From: Desertivirga sp966211215
Lineage (GTDB): Bacteria > Bacteroidota > Bacteroidia > Sphingobacteriales > Sphingobacteriaceae
Direction of reading: 5' to 3'
Length of the DNA: 23,824 nucleotides
Assembly (NCBI GenBank): GCA_966211215.1
Contig: CBIHNR010000081.1
Span: forward strand, 1-23,824
Shown here: in pieces, positions 1 through 8,000 of the stretch
Layout: every line of letters starts with the position of its first letter
Numbering within the stretch: the stretch's first letter is position 1
Notes under the pieces: model-generated
Seen by the model: only the letters and a program-made list of their open reading frames with translations
Told to the model about the DNA's origin: nothing
Database searches by the model: none
Made by a program: the position numbers and the translations under genes

Positions 1-57
1 GCTAATATAAAGACACTTACACCGTCTTTTTATTTTCAATTGAATAATTCAGGTTGA
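1..57 (+). pseudogene. Upstream frame of the outer-membrane barrel gene, cut by frameshift
   Basis: This is the only plus-strand frame open from the window edge. It reads PSFYFQLNNSG and stops at TGA 55-57. The next frame resumes with LNESPSLTVRKSF, which continues the same barrel pattern. Adding one T to GGTTGAATGAA (giving GGT TTG AAT GAA) restores a continuous G-L-N-E-S reading. I infer that this is the 3' end of the upstream part of the gene at 54-1160, broken by one deleted base or a sequencing error. The gene's N-terminal part lies outside the window. Confidence 0.6.
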
Positions 58-1160
58 ATGAAAGCCCTTCGCTTACTGTAAGGAAAAGCTTTAGTAAACA
101 TCTTAGCAACAGGTTTAACAGGAGCCTTACATTCAGTGTTTCGGCAAAACAGAATTTCATATACCAAAATAACCGCTCGGATAAGGCATTTCAAAACATC
201 AGCCGCAACTACAACAACTTTGTACCTGCAGCATCTATCCAGTATTACAGATATCAATACGGCGAATACAGTAATAACATCTCGCTTAACTTCAATACGC
301 AAATAACTATTCCAACAATTGAGCAACTAGCTCCATTAACGGATAGCACAAGTGTGTATCGCTTACAAAGAGGTAATGTCAATTTAAAAGAAGCCACAAA
401 CCGGTCAATAAGTATGTACTTCTATCACAATGACCATCGCGGAAAAAACACCTTAAATTACAGTATAAGTGCATCGCTCGATTTTACTGAAAGCTCCATT
501 GGTGATAGTATTTTCATAGACAGCCAAAACCGCCGAAATATTTATTTGGCAAATCTGGATGGCAATAGGTCAGCAAACCTAAGTGGTCATATCAGAAAAG
601 CATTAAAGTTGAAAACGAGTGCTTTACAGATTAATTTCGGTGGCTCTGTATCGCTGAATAAAAATCCAGGATATGTTAATAATGCATTTAGTTTTTCAAA
701 CAACCTCAATACAAGCACATCTACGAGCTTTAATTATACTTATAAGGATAAGGTTGCTTTTGAAACAAAAGAAAACCTAAGCTTTTACCGGAGCAGGCAG
801 AATGCCTTTAACACCAATTATAGCGGAACGAACATTAGTTCGACGTTAAGCGGCAGCTATAATATCAGCAAAAAATTCTCGCTAAATAGCAATATAAGCC
901 TCAATAGCAACAAGCCATCAGGAAGCAAATCCATAAATTACAATATTTGGAATGCAAGTGCAGTGTACCGCCTGTTAAAGGGTAATAATGCGGAGTTTAA
1001 GCTTACGGCTTTAGATTTGCTGCGCCAGAATAATAGCATCATCAATACGGCCAATGCAACTAGCTTTACGTTTGCAAGCAGAAACGTTTTACAGCAATAT
1101 TTTATGACTACCTTTTCATATTATCCGCGCCAATTTGGGAAAAACGGGGGTAAGAAGTAA
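54..1160 (+). CDS. Outer-membrane beta-barrel protein, C-terminal part (partial, frameshifted)
   Basis: These 368 residues form the C-terminal barrel half of a TonB-receptor-like outer-membrane protein. The chain is rich in Ser, Asn, Thr and aromatic residues, with alternating short strands, no signal peptide and no plug. The phrase TIEQLAPLTDSTSVYRLQRGNVNLKEATNRSISMY (around residues 90-125) and the end VLQQYFMTTFSYYPRQFGK are typical of Bacteroidota barrels of the outer-membrane beta-barrel family (OMP_b-brl_3 type); the family name is from memory. The frame opens at a TTG next to the stop of the upstream frame, so this is not a real start: it continues the interrupted gene at 1-57. The cargo is unknown. 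A strong terminator follows 40 bases downstream. Confidence is high for a barrel fragment and moderate for the family. Confidence 0.75.
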   Translation: MNESPSLTVRKSFSKHLSNRFNRSLTFSVSAKQNFIYQNNRSDKAFQNISRNYNNFVPAASIQYYRYQYGEYSNNISLNFNTQITIPTIEQLAPLTDSTSVYRLQRGNVNLKEATNRSISMYFYHNDHRGKNTLNYSISASLDFTESSIGDSIFIDSQNRRNIYLANLDGNRSANLSGHIRKALKLKTSALQINFGGSVSLNKNPGYVNNAFSFSNNLNTSTSTSFNYTYKDKVAFETKENLSFYRSRQNAFNTNYSGTNISSTLSGSYNISKKFSLNSNISLNSNKPSGSKSINYNIWNASAVYRLLKGNNAEFKLTALDLLRQNNSIINTANATSFTFASRNVLQQYFMTTFSYYPRQFGKNGGKK

Positions 1161-1200
1161 AACGGGGAGCTTACTGTCTTCATCAAAATAGCTTATAAGA

Positions 1201-1240
1201 AAACGAAGCCGCTTTATTTTATCTTAAAGCGGCTTCGTTT
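1201..1240 (+). terminator. Rho-independent terminator after the barrel gene
   Basis: There is a perfect 16-bp inverted repeat (1201-1216 with 1225-1240, core GAAGCCGC/GCGGCTTC) around an 8-base loop. It ends in a T-run and lies 40 bases after the stop of the barrel gene. A-rich bases on the left arm mean it could also end transcripts from the other strand. Confidence 0.85.
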
Positions 1241-1273
1241 TTACTATTCTGCGTTTACTTTCTATTCCCAATT

Positions 1274-1577
1274 TTAAAAATAGAAGGTGAAGCCGGGATA
1301 TATCTTCTTAAAGTTATTGTCAATATTTAATTCCCACCTAATTATAGAATGTTTAAATGCAGTTCCTGAACTGAATATTTTAAAAGTATTTCTTTGAAAA
1401 AAACCGCCTCTCTCTTGTCAGGTAACCGATTCCAAAATCGCCCCGAAAAGCTTTCGATATCTCTCCTTCGTTTGACCTTCGATATTTATATTGGCCAAAA
1501 CTTAACTCTATAAAGCCATTAGCATATACATTATTTTTTCCTGATGCATCCTCCTTTACATCTGAATGTGCTCTCAT
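1274..1577 (-). pseudogene. Decayed C-terminal end of an outer-membrane protein
   Basis: On the minus strand one frame (1577 to 1380) reads YANGFIELSFGQYKYR ... FRGDFGIGYLTRERRFFSKKYF and stops at 1380-1382. Removing one T from the TTTT run at about 1381-1384 lets it continue in a second frame as KIFSSGTAFKHSIIRWELN ... KKIYPGFTFYF to a stop at 1274-1276. The joined text has alternating aromatic strands and ends in a terminal Phe, as outer-membrane barrels do. A stop at 1581-1583 and shifts further upstream show that the rest is lost. I could not assign a family. It is read as a gene remnant, not an active gene. Confidence 0.45.
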
Positions 1578-1914
1578 TGGCTACCAATATTATGGGGCAA
1601 ACAGCGGTGGCACCCATTGCAGATGCGAGCTAAAAATAAACTTTGTTGGCTATATCCAACGGGCAATTCCAGAATCACCCCTCCATGAGCCCGTATTTAC
1701 TAAATCATTCCCATTTCTGGAGCTTTCCTCCGCCCACTCTTAAAATAGAAGTCTCCTCTTTTCGTAAAACCGAACTAGAGAAGTGCCTCGTTACAATTAA
1801 TTGGTAACAAAAAATTTACAATCAGGATACCTCAGGATGATTGTTCGAAATATTACTTTTTTCTTTATGCTATAAATCGCTTTACCCAAGAAGCAATAAT
1901 CATAACAACCAATT
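1578..1914. other. Gene-poor stretch before the lyase gene
   Basis: No frame here holds a credible protein. Minus-strand frames carry short protein-like pieces interrupted by stops, probably more of the decayed gene at 1274-1577. An imperfect palindrome (GTTAC/GTAAC arms around AATTAATTG, 1790-1808) lies about 210 bases before the lyase start and could be a control site for it. I see no TAnnTTTG box that I would trust as its promoter. Confidence 0.4.
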
Positions 1915-2019
1915 ATGTTCAACACAAAGGCTTTTAATATAAAAGCACACCCTTCTGTTAATCAAACCTTACCCTCGTACCCAAACCTGTACATGCATTG
2001 CTTACTCAAATTAATTAAT

Positions 2020-4935
2020 ATGAATAAACAATTATTTAAACAAATCAATTACAGGGCCTCCAGAATTTCCAAACTCTTAATTCTAATTTCCGGGACTTTA
2101 GTCCTCCAGTCCGGTAAGCTAGCGGCGCAGGTAACCAATTGGGTTGGAGATGTGAGCACAGACTACTTTAATAAGGAAAATTGGAGCGACAACACCATCG
2201 ACTTTAATAATCTGGATGCCAGAACTTTGGTTATTGGTTCGGGAAGCCCCAATAGTTGCGTCCACACCGGTGGTAATTCCACTTACAGGCCTGCAAAATT
2301 AAATACTTCTACCGGAGGCAATTTAACTGTGAATGGTATTCTATACCCCTGGGCCAGCGATAATATCAATGGTACACTCACCGTGAACTCTCCAGCAGAC
2401 CTAAACATTCGCAGTTTTGCTTATATAGCGAAAGGAGGAAATGCTACAGTTACCATCAACGGTGGGACATTCAGCAGCAAATATTCTATGAACCTGTCAA
2501 ACGCTTCGGGTAACACTGCCACCGTAACCATTAAAGGAGGCAATATCTATGCGGGTACTGATTTAAATGTGGCTAATGGTACAGGATATTCGGCAACTTT
2601 AACAATATCCGGAGGCACTGTAAATATTCCCGGCAACCTGAACATTGGCACTGGAGGAAGTATCGCAATGAGCGGTGCCGGACTTATAAAAATGACCGGT
2701 GATAAAAGAACTGCGCTGAATAACTACATCAGCAGTGGTAAAATAACTTATCCTTCTGGCAGAACACTTTCTGTTGCTTACGATGGTACGTACACGACCT
2801 GCTGTATTTCTTTAATTACCGAATATAGCACTTACATTATGTTATATAATGAGTACGTCGAAGCTAAAATAGATAAGGCAACCAGCAATATTACATCTTT
2901 AAAGGTGAACGGTGTTGAAACATTAAACACCAACACAAGTACCACCAGAAGAGGTACTTATTATGATTTTACTACCTCGTATGGATTTGAAACTATTGGT
3001 GGATGCACTTTTTCCATTAAAAGAAACGAAGTTGACCTGATTGATGTTTCATTTAAAAGGCCTTACACTCCTGGTACGAATGTTACTCCTTGTGATGCTG
3101 ATATTCACTATGTATTAAAAAAGGGAGACACCGGCATCTATACCTATTCAATTTTAGAGCATAAAACAACTTACCCTTCCTTCGATTTAGGTTCATGGAG
3201 ACAAGTGATGTGGATTGCTCCTGATGCAAACAACACAAATAATTATTTATGCGAACGAATCTATGTAGACTCTTTACGCAATTGGCAAATGCCTTCCATT
3301 TACGATTTCAGCCAGGCATCTTCAACGGGCATAGCCGAAATTGTTAAGCTGAACACTGGCGTTCAGGCGGGTGGTTTTGATGGCAAATATGAATATTGCA
3401 GCCCTTCATTTTGGGAAGATTTATGCTACGGACACGCAAGCAACGTAAATGGCATTGGGAGCTGGTTTGTATATGGCAGTCCGGAATTTTTTAATGAAGG
3501 GCCTACCTACCACGATCTAAACGCGGCGGCTGGTATTATACATTCATGCATGAACACCGTACATTATAACACCCAGGGCTTTACTGTTCCTCAGGGAGAG
3601 TACTGGACAAAGATTTACGGGCCTTATTTAATCTATACTTCCACAAAATCTACTGGTGCTGCGAACTGGGCTGATGCGAAAGCACGTGTGGTTAAAGAAA
3701 AGGCAGAATGGCCATACGCCTGGCTAACCAATACCACTCAGTATCCATTGGCCAGTGGAAGAGGAACCATTACGGGTAAGTTCATCATTAGCGATCCTTT
3801 AAAGCCAGCTGTTACCGGTAAAAATGCCTGGGTAGGCGTTACTATTCTTAGCAATGCTTTAAACCAATGGCAAATGGAAGAGAAAAATTACCAGTATTGG
3901 GTTAAAACGGATGTGTCCGGCAACTTTACAATTAAAAACGTAAGGCCAGGAACCTACTCTTTCTTTGGTTTTAGTGATGGGGCAGTTGGCGAATACACTC
4001 AGTCGAACGTAACTGTGACTGCCGGAGGAACAACGGCTCTTGGAAATGTAACCTGGAATATAGCCCGAAATAACGGCTCGTTAGTTTGGGAAATTGGAGT
4101 ACCTAACCGTACCACCGATGAGTACAAATTTGGACATAAAGAATACATGCAGGGCTTTGTATACGAAAACTTCTACCAAAGCTTTGCATCGCCTCTGGAA
4201 TACAATGTAGCTAATAATAATTGGGGAACAGCATTGCCTTATGCTCATTGCCCTTACAGAATAGCTGATGGCACCATCTCTTCATGGAAATGGAGGCTTA
4301 ATTTTACGCTGCCCGCAAATACTTCTTTAACCGGAAATGCCGTATTAACTATCGCATACGCCGGTGCAGACCACGCTCAACAATGGATATATGTAAATAA
4401 CGAAAGTAGCCTTTTCACCAGTTATTACCCTGATAATGGTGGTGGCAACTCGATGGTTCGTCAGGCTAATTATGGAAAATACTCTTATAAAAAGATTACA
4501 ATTCCGATGAGCAAATTAAAAATCGGTGCTAATACTATTACATTATTAATGCCTTCATCATCTGCTCTTGCAAATCATATCATGTATGATTATATAAGCC
4601 TTGAAGCCGTCCTGCCTTCGGGTTCACAAATGAGCTCAGCTCCAGAAACTAATTCCTTTACTAATCTTACTAACGATCAAAGCGACAATCAAAACATAGT
4701 AATTTATCCAAACCCAACTAGCGATAAGTTTAAGCTTAGCCTTAATAATAAGGAGGACGGAAAAATCACGATTTCAATTGTAAATGTGGCTGGCGTAACT
4801 GTTAAGACAATTACAGATACTAAATCAGGTTTATTTGAAAAAGAAGTTGATGTACAAGGCCTTGCGGCAGGAGTTTATTATGTTAAAACAACTGTAAATT
4901 CCTTTACCACAACAAAATCTATTTTAATACAATAA
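2020..4935 (+). CDS. Secreted rhamnogalacturonan lyase (PL4-type) with T9SS sorting domain
   Basis: This 971-residue protein is predicted to cleave the rhamnogalacturonan I backbone of pectin by beta-elimination, outside the cell. A signal peptide covers residues 1-36 (cut after KLAA or just before QVT). Residues 95-230 form a strand-repeat domain with TVTINGG, TVTIKGG and TLTISGG exactly 25 residues apart (143, 168, 193). Residues 275-570 match the PL4 catalytic domain. K456 (GKYEY) and H515 (NTVHYN) are candidate catalytic residues, at about the Lys/His spacing known in fungal RG lyase. Residues 580-680 are the FnIII-like domain, 685-865 the CBM-like domain, and 890-971 a T9SS type A sorting domain (YPNPTSDKF ... 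LAAGVYYVK). ATG 2020 is chosen because the signal peptide follows directly; an in-frame ATG at 1915 would add 35 residues with no export signal. The gene stands alone, with a terminator behind it. Confidence 0.88.
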   Translation: MNKQLFKQINYRASRISKLLILISGTLVLQSGKLAAQVTNWVGDVSTDYFNKENWSDNTIDFNNLDARTLVIGSGSPNSCVHTGGNSTYRPAKLNTSTGGNLTVNGILYPWASDNINGTLTVNSPADLNIRSFAYIAKGGNATVTINGGTFSSKYSMNLSNASGNTATVTIKGGNIYAGTDLNVANGTGYSATLTISGGTVNIPGNLNIGTGGSIAMSGAGLIKMTGDKRTALNNYISSGKITYPSGRTLSVAYDGTYTTCCISLITEYSTYIMLYNEYVEAKIDKATSNITSLKVNGVETLNTNTSTTRRGTYYDFTTSYGFETIGGCTFSIKRNEVDLIDVSFKRPYTPGTNVTPCDADIHYVLKKGDTGIYTYSILEHKTTYPSFDLGSWRQVMWIAPDANNTNNYLCERIYVDSLRNWQMPSIYDFSQASSTGIAEIVKLNTGVQAGGFDGKYEYCSPSFWEDLCYGHASNVNGIGSWFVYGSPEFFNEGPTYHDLNAAAGIIHSCMNTVHYNTQGFTVPQGEYWTKIYGPYLIYTSTKSTGAANWADAKARVVKEKAEWPYAWLTNTTQYPLASGRGTITGKFIISDPLKPAVTGKNAWVGVTILSNALNQWQMEEKNYQYWVKTDVSGNFTIKNVRPGTYSFFGFSDGAVGEYTQSNVTVTAGGTTALGNVTWNIARNNGSLVWEIGVPNRTTDEYKFGHKEYMQGFVYENFYQSFASPLEYNVANNNWGTALPYAHCPYRIADGTISSWKWRLNFTLPANTSLTGNAVLTIAYAGADHAQQWIYVNNESSLFTSYYPDNGGGNSMVRQANYGKYSYKKITIPMSKLKIGANTITLLMPSSSALANHIMYDYISLEAVLPSGSQMSSAPETNSFTNLTNDQSDNQNIVIYPNPTSDKFKLSLNNKEDGKITISIVNVAGVTVKTITDTKSGLFEKEVDVQGLAAGVYYVKTTVNSFTTTKSILIQ

Positions 4936-4952
4936 TATAAAATATAAGTCTC

Positions 4953-4993
4953 AAAAAACCGCTTGCCAGGAAGTTCCCGGCAAGCGGTTTTTT
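4953..4993 (+). terminator. Rho-independent terminator after the lyase gene
   Basis: A 15-bp perfect inverted repeat (4953-4967 AAAAAACCGCTTGCC with 4979-4993) surrounds an 11-base loop and ends in six T. It begins 18 bases after the lyase stop. The A-run on the other arm means it may work in both directions. Confidence 0.88.
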
Positions 4994-5127
4994 ACGTTAG
5001 GTTCGCTCCCCATAATTGCAAATTCTGCTGATTAAACAACGGCATGAATATATCACTTTGGCAGAAATACTGAAGCTAATCATCTCAACGGCCTTTCCTA
5101 CCCTTTCATTAACTTTTCAAAGAAAAA

Positions 5128-5174
5128 TTTGCGTAGCTAAATAACTACACTTAAATTTGTAGTCAAATAGCTAC
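5128..5174 (+). promoter_or_regulatory. Promoter and paired operators of the ArsR-type operon
   Basis: TTTG at 5128-5131 and TAAATTTG at 5152-5159, 20 bases apart, fit the Bacteroidota -33/-7 promoter. Two near-identical 16-bp palindromes overlap it: GTAGCTAAATAACTAC at 5133-5148 and GTAGTCAAATAGCTAC at 5159-5174, repeating every 26 bp. The first fills the spacer; the second shares the last base of the -7 box and covers the likely start of transcription. The ATG at 5178 leaves a leader of only about 12 bases. This layout suits repression by the ArsR-type protein made from the first gene. Confidence 0.72.
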
Positions 5175-5177
5175 ACA

Positions 5178-5501
5178 ATGAATTTAAGACGAGATGTATT
5201 TCAAGCTATAGCAGATCCAACAAGAAGAGCAATCCTACTATTGGTAGCTTCGCAATCCATGACTGCAGGCGCAATAGCCTCAAACTTTGATACAGCAAGG
5301 CCAACCGTTTCAAAACATCTGCAAATACTCACCGAGTGCGAGTTGCTTGAGCAAGAACAAACCGGAAGAGAAATTTACTATCACCTAAATCCAAAAAAAA
5401 TGAAGGAAATAGCAGACTTTATTGAACCATTTCGGCAAATGTGGGAGGCCAGATTTAATAAGTTGGAATCGATAATGAAAAACTACCAAGCCAAAAAATA
5501 G
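5178..5501 (+). CDS. ArsR-type winged-helix transcriptional repressor
   Basis: A 107-residue single-domain winged-helix protein. DVFQAIADPTRRAIL (6-20) is the usual opening of the ArsR subgroup found beside SRPBCC/AHSA1 genes. The helix-turn-helix spans about 28-54 (MTAGAIASNF, then RPTVSKHLQIL as recognition helix) and the wing is GREIYYHL (63-70). It has only one Cys (54) and no ELCVCDL metal motif, so metal sensing is unlikely; the inducer is unknown. It heads an operon and is followed after 5 bases by an SRPBCC gene. Two palindromes on its own promoter suggest autorepression. The family call is firm; the signal sensed is open. Confidence 0.88.
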   Translation: MNLRRDVFQAIADPTRRAILLLVASQSMTAGAIASNFDTARPTVSKHLQILTECELLEQEQTGREIYYHLNPKKMKEIADFIEPFRQMWEARFNKLESIMKNYQAKK

Positions 5502-5506
5502 AATCT

Positions 5507-5971
5507 ATGGAACAGAAAACTAAAATCAATGTCGAAGATGGCAAACAAGAATTAGTAATAACAAGGGAATTTGATTTGCCACTGGAATTACTATTCAAAG
5601 CATATATAGAGCCAGAAATTCTTGAGCAATGGATGGGAACGAAAGTGCTAAAGCTTGAAAATAAGAAGCACGGCAGCTATCAGTTCGAAACAACCGATCC
5701 AAAAGGGAACAAACATGGTTTTAATGGGGTAATACACGAGTATAGCCCTAACCTGAAGATCACCCGGACATTTGAGATGGATAATACAACTTTTCCCGTT
5801 CAACTTGAGTTTCTAACATTTGAAAAGCTTAGCGATGCTACAAGCAGACTCAATATGCATATTGTGTACCGCTCTGTTCCGGACAGAGACCAAATGCTGA
5901 AGCTTCCCTTTGCCCAAGGCATGAATATGGCACATAATCGCTTACAAGACATCGTAAACAAATTAAAATAA
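5507..5971 (+). CDS. SRPBCC/AHSA1-family protein
   Basis: 154 residues with the activator-of-Hsp90-ATPase-like (AHSA1/START) fold. It opens with VITREFDLPLELLFKAYIEPEILEQWMG (18-45), the family signature, and continues with YQFETTDPKGNKHGFNGVIHEYSPNLKITRTFEMD and a final amphipathic helix (about 135-152). This fold forms a hydrophobic cavity that binds small lipophilic molecules; the ligand cannot be told from sequence. It starts 5 bases after the ArsR gene and 6 bases before the DoxX-like gene, so the three are almost certainly one transcript. A broken relative lies at 7696-8000 in the same cluster. Confidence 0.88.
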   Translation: MEQKTKINVEDGKQELVITREFDLPLELLFKAYIEPEILEQWMGTKVLKLENKKHGSYQFETTDPKGNKHGFNGVIHEYSPNLKITRTFEMDNTTFPVQLEFLTFEKLSDATSRLNMHIVYRSVPDRDQMLKLPFAQGMNMAHNRLQDIVNKLK

Positions 5972-5977
5972 AACACT

Positions 5978-6364
5978 ATGACTAAGAAAAACAAAATCAT
6001 CTATTGGATTGCTACTATCTGGCTTTCGTTAGGAATGCTTTCTACTGGAATAGTACAATTATTAAAAATGAAGGAGGAAGTAGCTATGTTTACACATTTG
6101 GGTTATCCCGGCTACCTTCTGGTAATACTTGGTATTTGGAAAATTTTGGGAGTTGTAGCCGTGCTTATTCCTAGATTTCCTTTGCTAAAGGAATGGGCTT
6201 ATGCTGGCTTTCTTTTTGCCATGTCGGGAGCTATCCTTTCTCATGTGGCTGCTGGCGACGATGCAAAGGAGTATTTTGGGCCGACATTATTACTTATCCT
6301 TACTGTGTTATCCTGGTATTTTAGGCCTGCAGATAGAAAAGCCATTTCAGTGGCTAACCAATAG
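5978..6364 (+). CDS. DoxX-like family inner-membrane protein
   Basis: 128 residues with four predicted membrane helices (about 8-28, 43-62, 70-90, 97-115). The first loop GIVQLLKMKEEVAMFTHLGYPGYL is characteristic of the DoxX-like family, small four-helix membrane proteins often encoded beside ArsR and SRPBCC genes in Bacteroidota. The biochemical role is not established; links to redox or membrane stress are proposals from the wider family. It begins 6 bases after the SRPBCC gene and ends 78 bases before the next gene, so it may be the last tightly coupled member of the operon. Confidence 0.85.
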   Translation: MTKKNKIIYWIATIWLSLGMLSTGIVQLLKMKEEVAMFTHLGYPGYLLVILGIWKILGVVAVLIPRFPLLKEWAYAGFLFAMSGAILSHVAAGDDAKEYFGPTLLLILTVLSWYFRPADRKAISVANQ

Positions 6365-6442
6365 AATAAAATCCTCAACGATCGCAAAACTAAATGAATA
6401 TCTTGAGGCATTCATCTAATCATTAAAAAACAAACTACTACC

Positions 6443-7021
6443 ATGAACCCTAAGGTTGATTTTTTCTTCAGTAAAGCCAAAAAATGGCAGGAAGAATTTG
6501 AGAAATTGAGAATGATCACCCTGGCCTGTGGCCTGTCCGAGGAATTGAAGTGGGGTGTCCCCTGTTACACGTTTGAAAAAAGAAACATCGTGTTAATACA
6601 TGGATTTAAGGAATACTGCGCATTTCTGTTTTTCAAAGGAGCCTTGTTAAATGATGCAGAAGGTATTCTAATCCAGCAAACGGAGAATGTGCAGGCTGCA
6701 CGACAGATCCGATTTACTAATATTAATGAAATACTTGAGCTGGAATCCATACTGAAAGCCTATATTTTTGAAGCCATTGAAGTGGAAAGAGCCGGTTTAA
6801 AAGTGCCCTTAAAAACGACTCCGGAATTCGTAGTTACTGAAGAATTTCAAAAGAAACTGGATGAAATCCCTGTTTTAAAAACCGCCTTTAATGCGCTGAC
6901 ACCAGGGCGGCAAAGAGCATACCTCCTTCACTTTTCCACGCCTAAACAACCTAAGACCAGAGAGGCTAGGATTGAAAAATGTATGCAGCAAATTCTTGAA
7001 GGAAAAGGATTAAACGATTAG
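6443..7021 (+). CDS. DUF1801/YdeI-family protein
   Basis: A 192-residue cytoplasmic protein with no membrane segment. Residues 1-115 match the DUF1801 fold (KWQEEFEKLRMITLACGLSEELKWGVPCYTF, then NIVLIHGFKEYCAFLFFKGALL). Residues 130-190 match the YdeI/OmpD-associated C-terminal helices (FQKKLDEIPVLKTAFNALTPGRQRAYLLHFS ... REARIEKCMQQIL). Members have been annotated as bacteriocin-protection or OmpD-associated proteins on thin evidence; the true role is unknown. The 78-base gap upstream lacks a clear promoter box, so it may be read from the ArsR operon. The full usual length appears to be present. Confidence 0.85.
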   Translation: MNPKVDFFFSKAKKWQEEFEKLRMITLACGLSEELKWGVPCYTFEKRNIVLIHGFKEYCAFLFFKGALLNDAEGILIQQTENVQAARQIRFTNINEILELESILKAYIFEAIEVERAGLKVPLKTTPEFVVTEEFQKKLDEIPVLKTAFNALTPGRQRAYLLHFSTPKQPKTREARIEKCMQQILEGKGLND

Positions 7022-7095
7022 TAGCGTAACCTGTTAAAAGAGCGAGTTTATCAGATAATTATACGCATTAATCTATCCAGAGAAAATATAAAAGT

Positions 7096-7670
7096 ATGAG
7101 CAAAATCAACAACAATAAATTGTCTTCAGAACAAAGCGTGGAACTACTCAAGGTATTAAAGGCCCGTTTTGAGAAAAACATGGGTCGCCATAAAGGCATT
7201 GAATGGGCAAATGTACAAGCAAAGCTGGACTCCGAAGACTCGGCTCCAAAACTATGGACACTCAATGAAATGGAAAGAACTGGCGGAGAACCTGATGTTA
7301 TTGGCCATGATGCAGCTAGGGGCGAATACATTTTTTGTGATTGTTCGGCGGAAAGCCCCAAAGGCCGCAGAAGCGTTTGCTACGACCGGGAGGCCCTGGA
7401 ATCAAGGAAAGAATATAAACCGGAAAACAGCGCTGTTGATATGGCTGCAGAATAGGTATTGAACTTTTAACTGAAGAACAGTATCGGGAATTGCAGAAGC
7501 TTGGAGAGTTCGATAAGAAAACGTCAAGCTGGGTGCAAACACCTTCTAATATCAGAAAACTAGGCGGAGCCGTTTTTTGCGACCGCCGCTATGATAGTAT
7601 CTTCCTGTATCACAACGGTGCGGAATCTTACTATGCGGCCAGGGGTTTCCGTGGTTTGCTAAAGATTTAA
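7096..7670 (+). pseudogene. DUF4256-family gene, frameshifted near its middle
   Basis: The first frame (7096-7455, 119 residues) runs from MSKINNNKLSSEQSVELL to RRSVCYDREALESRKEYKPENSAVDMAAE and stops at TAG 7453-7455. The following frame continues without a gap as GIELLTEEQYRELQKLGEF ... FCDRRYDSIFLYHNGAESYYAARGFRG and ends at TAA 7668-7670. One extra A after GAA 7450-7452 would give E-I-G-I-E-L-L and one protein of about 190 residues, the usual DUF4256 length. So a single base has been lost, or mis-read. The function of DUF4256 is unknown. It belongs to the ArsR/SRPBCC cluster by position and strand. Confidence 0.82.
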
Positions 7671-7695
7671 CCCTGCAGCTAACAAACACAACATC

Positions 7696-8000
7696 ATGCA
7701 AAACGAAAGCAATGACCCTTTCGACAGAGATCAAAGGACATCCCTTTTATTAAATACCCCGATCGAAAAGGTTTGGGAAGGATGGACTAAACCCGAACAC
7801 ATTAAACAGTGGTGGGTGCCCAAGGGCTTCACCAACCAGTGGTAAATGGGTTTTCACCATGCACGGGCCGGATGGAACAAACTACCATAATAAGACTACT
7901 TCGGGAAAGTCGTTAAACACAAGAAACTTGTGCACGAGCACTTCGCTCCAAACTTTATTGACTGTAGAGAAACTTGAAAATTATCTTTCACAGCTTTGAT
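7696..8000 (+). pseudogene. Shattered second SRPBCC/AHSA1 gene
   Basis: From ATG 7696, 49 codons read MQNESNDPFDRDQRTSLLLN ... PIEKVWEGWTKPEHIKQWW, the N-terminal signature of AHSA1/SRPBCC proteins, and stop at TAA 7843-7845. Other frames then carry the rest in order: WVFTMHGPDGTNYHN (about 7846-7890), VVKHKKLVHEHFAPNF (about 7908-7956) and KIIFHSFD (about 7977-8000). At least three frame changes are needed, so this is true decay and not one read error. It starts 26 bases after the DUF4256 stop and is a relative of the intact SRPBCC gene at 5507-5971. Confidence 0.82.
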
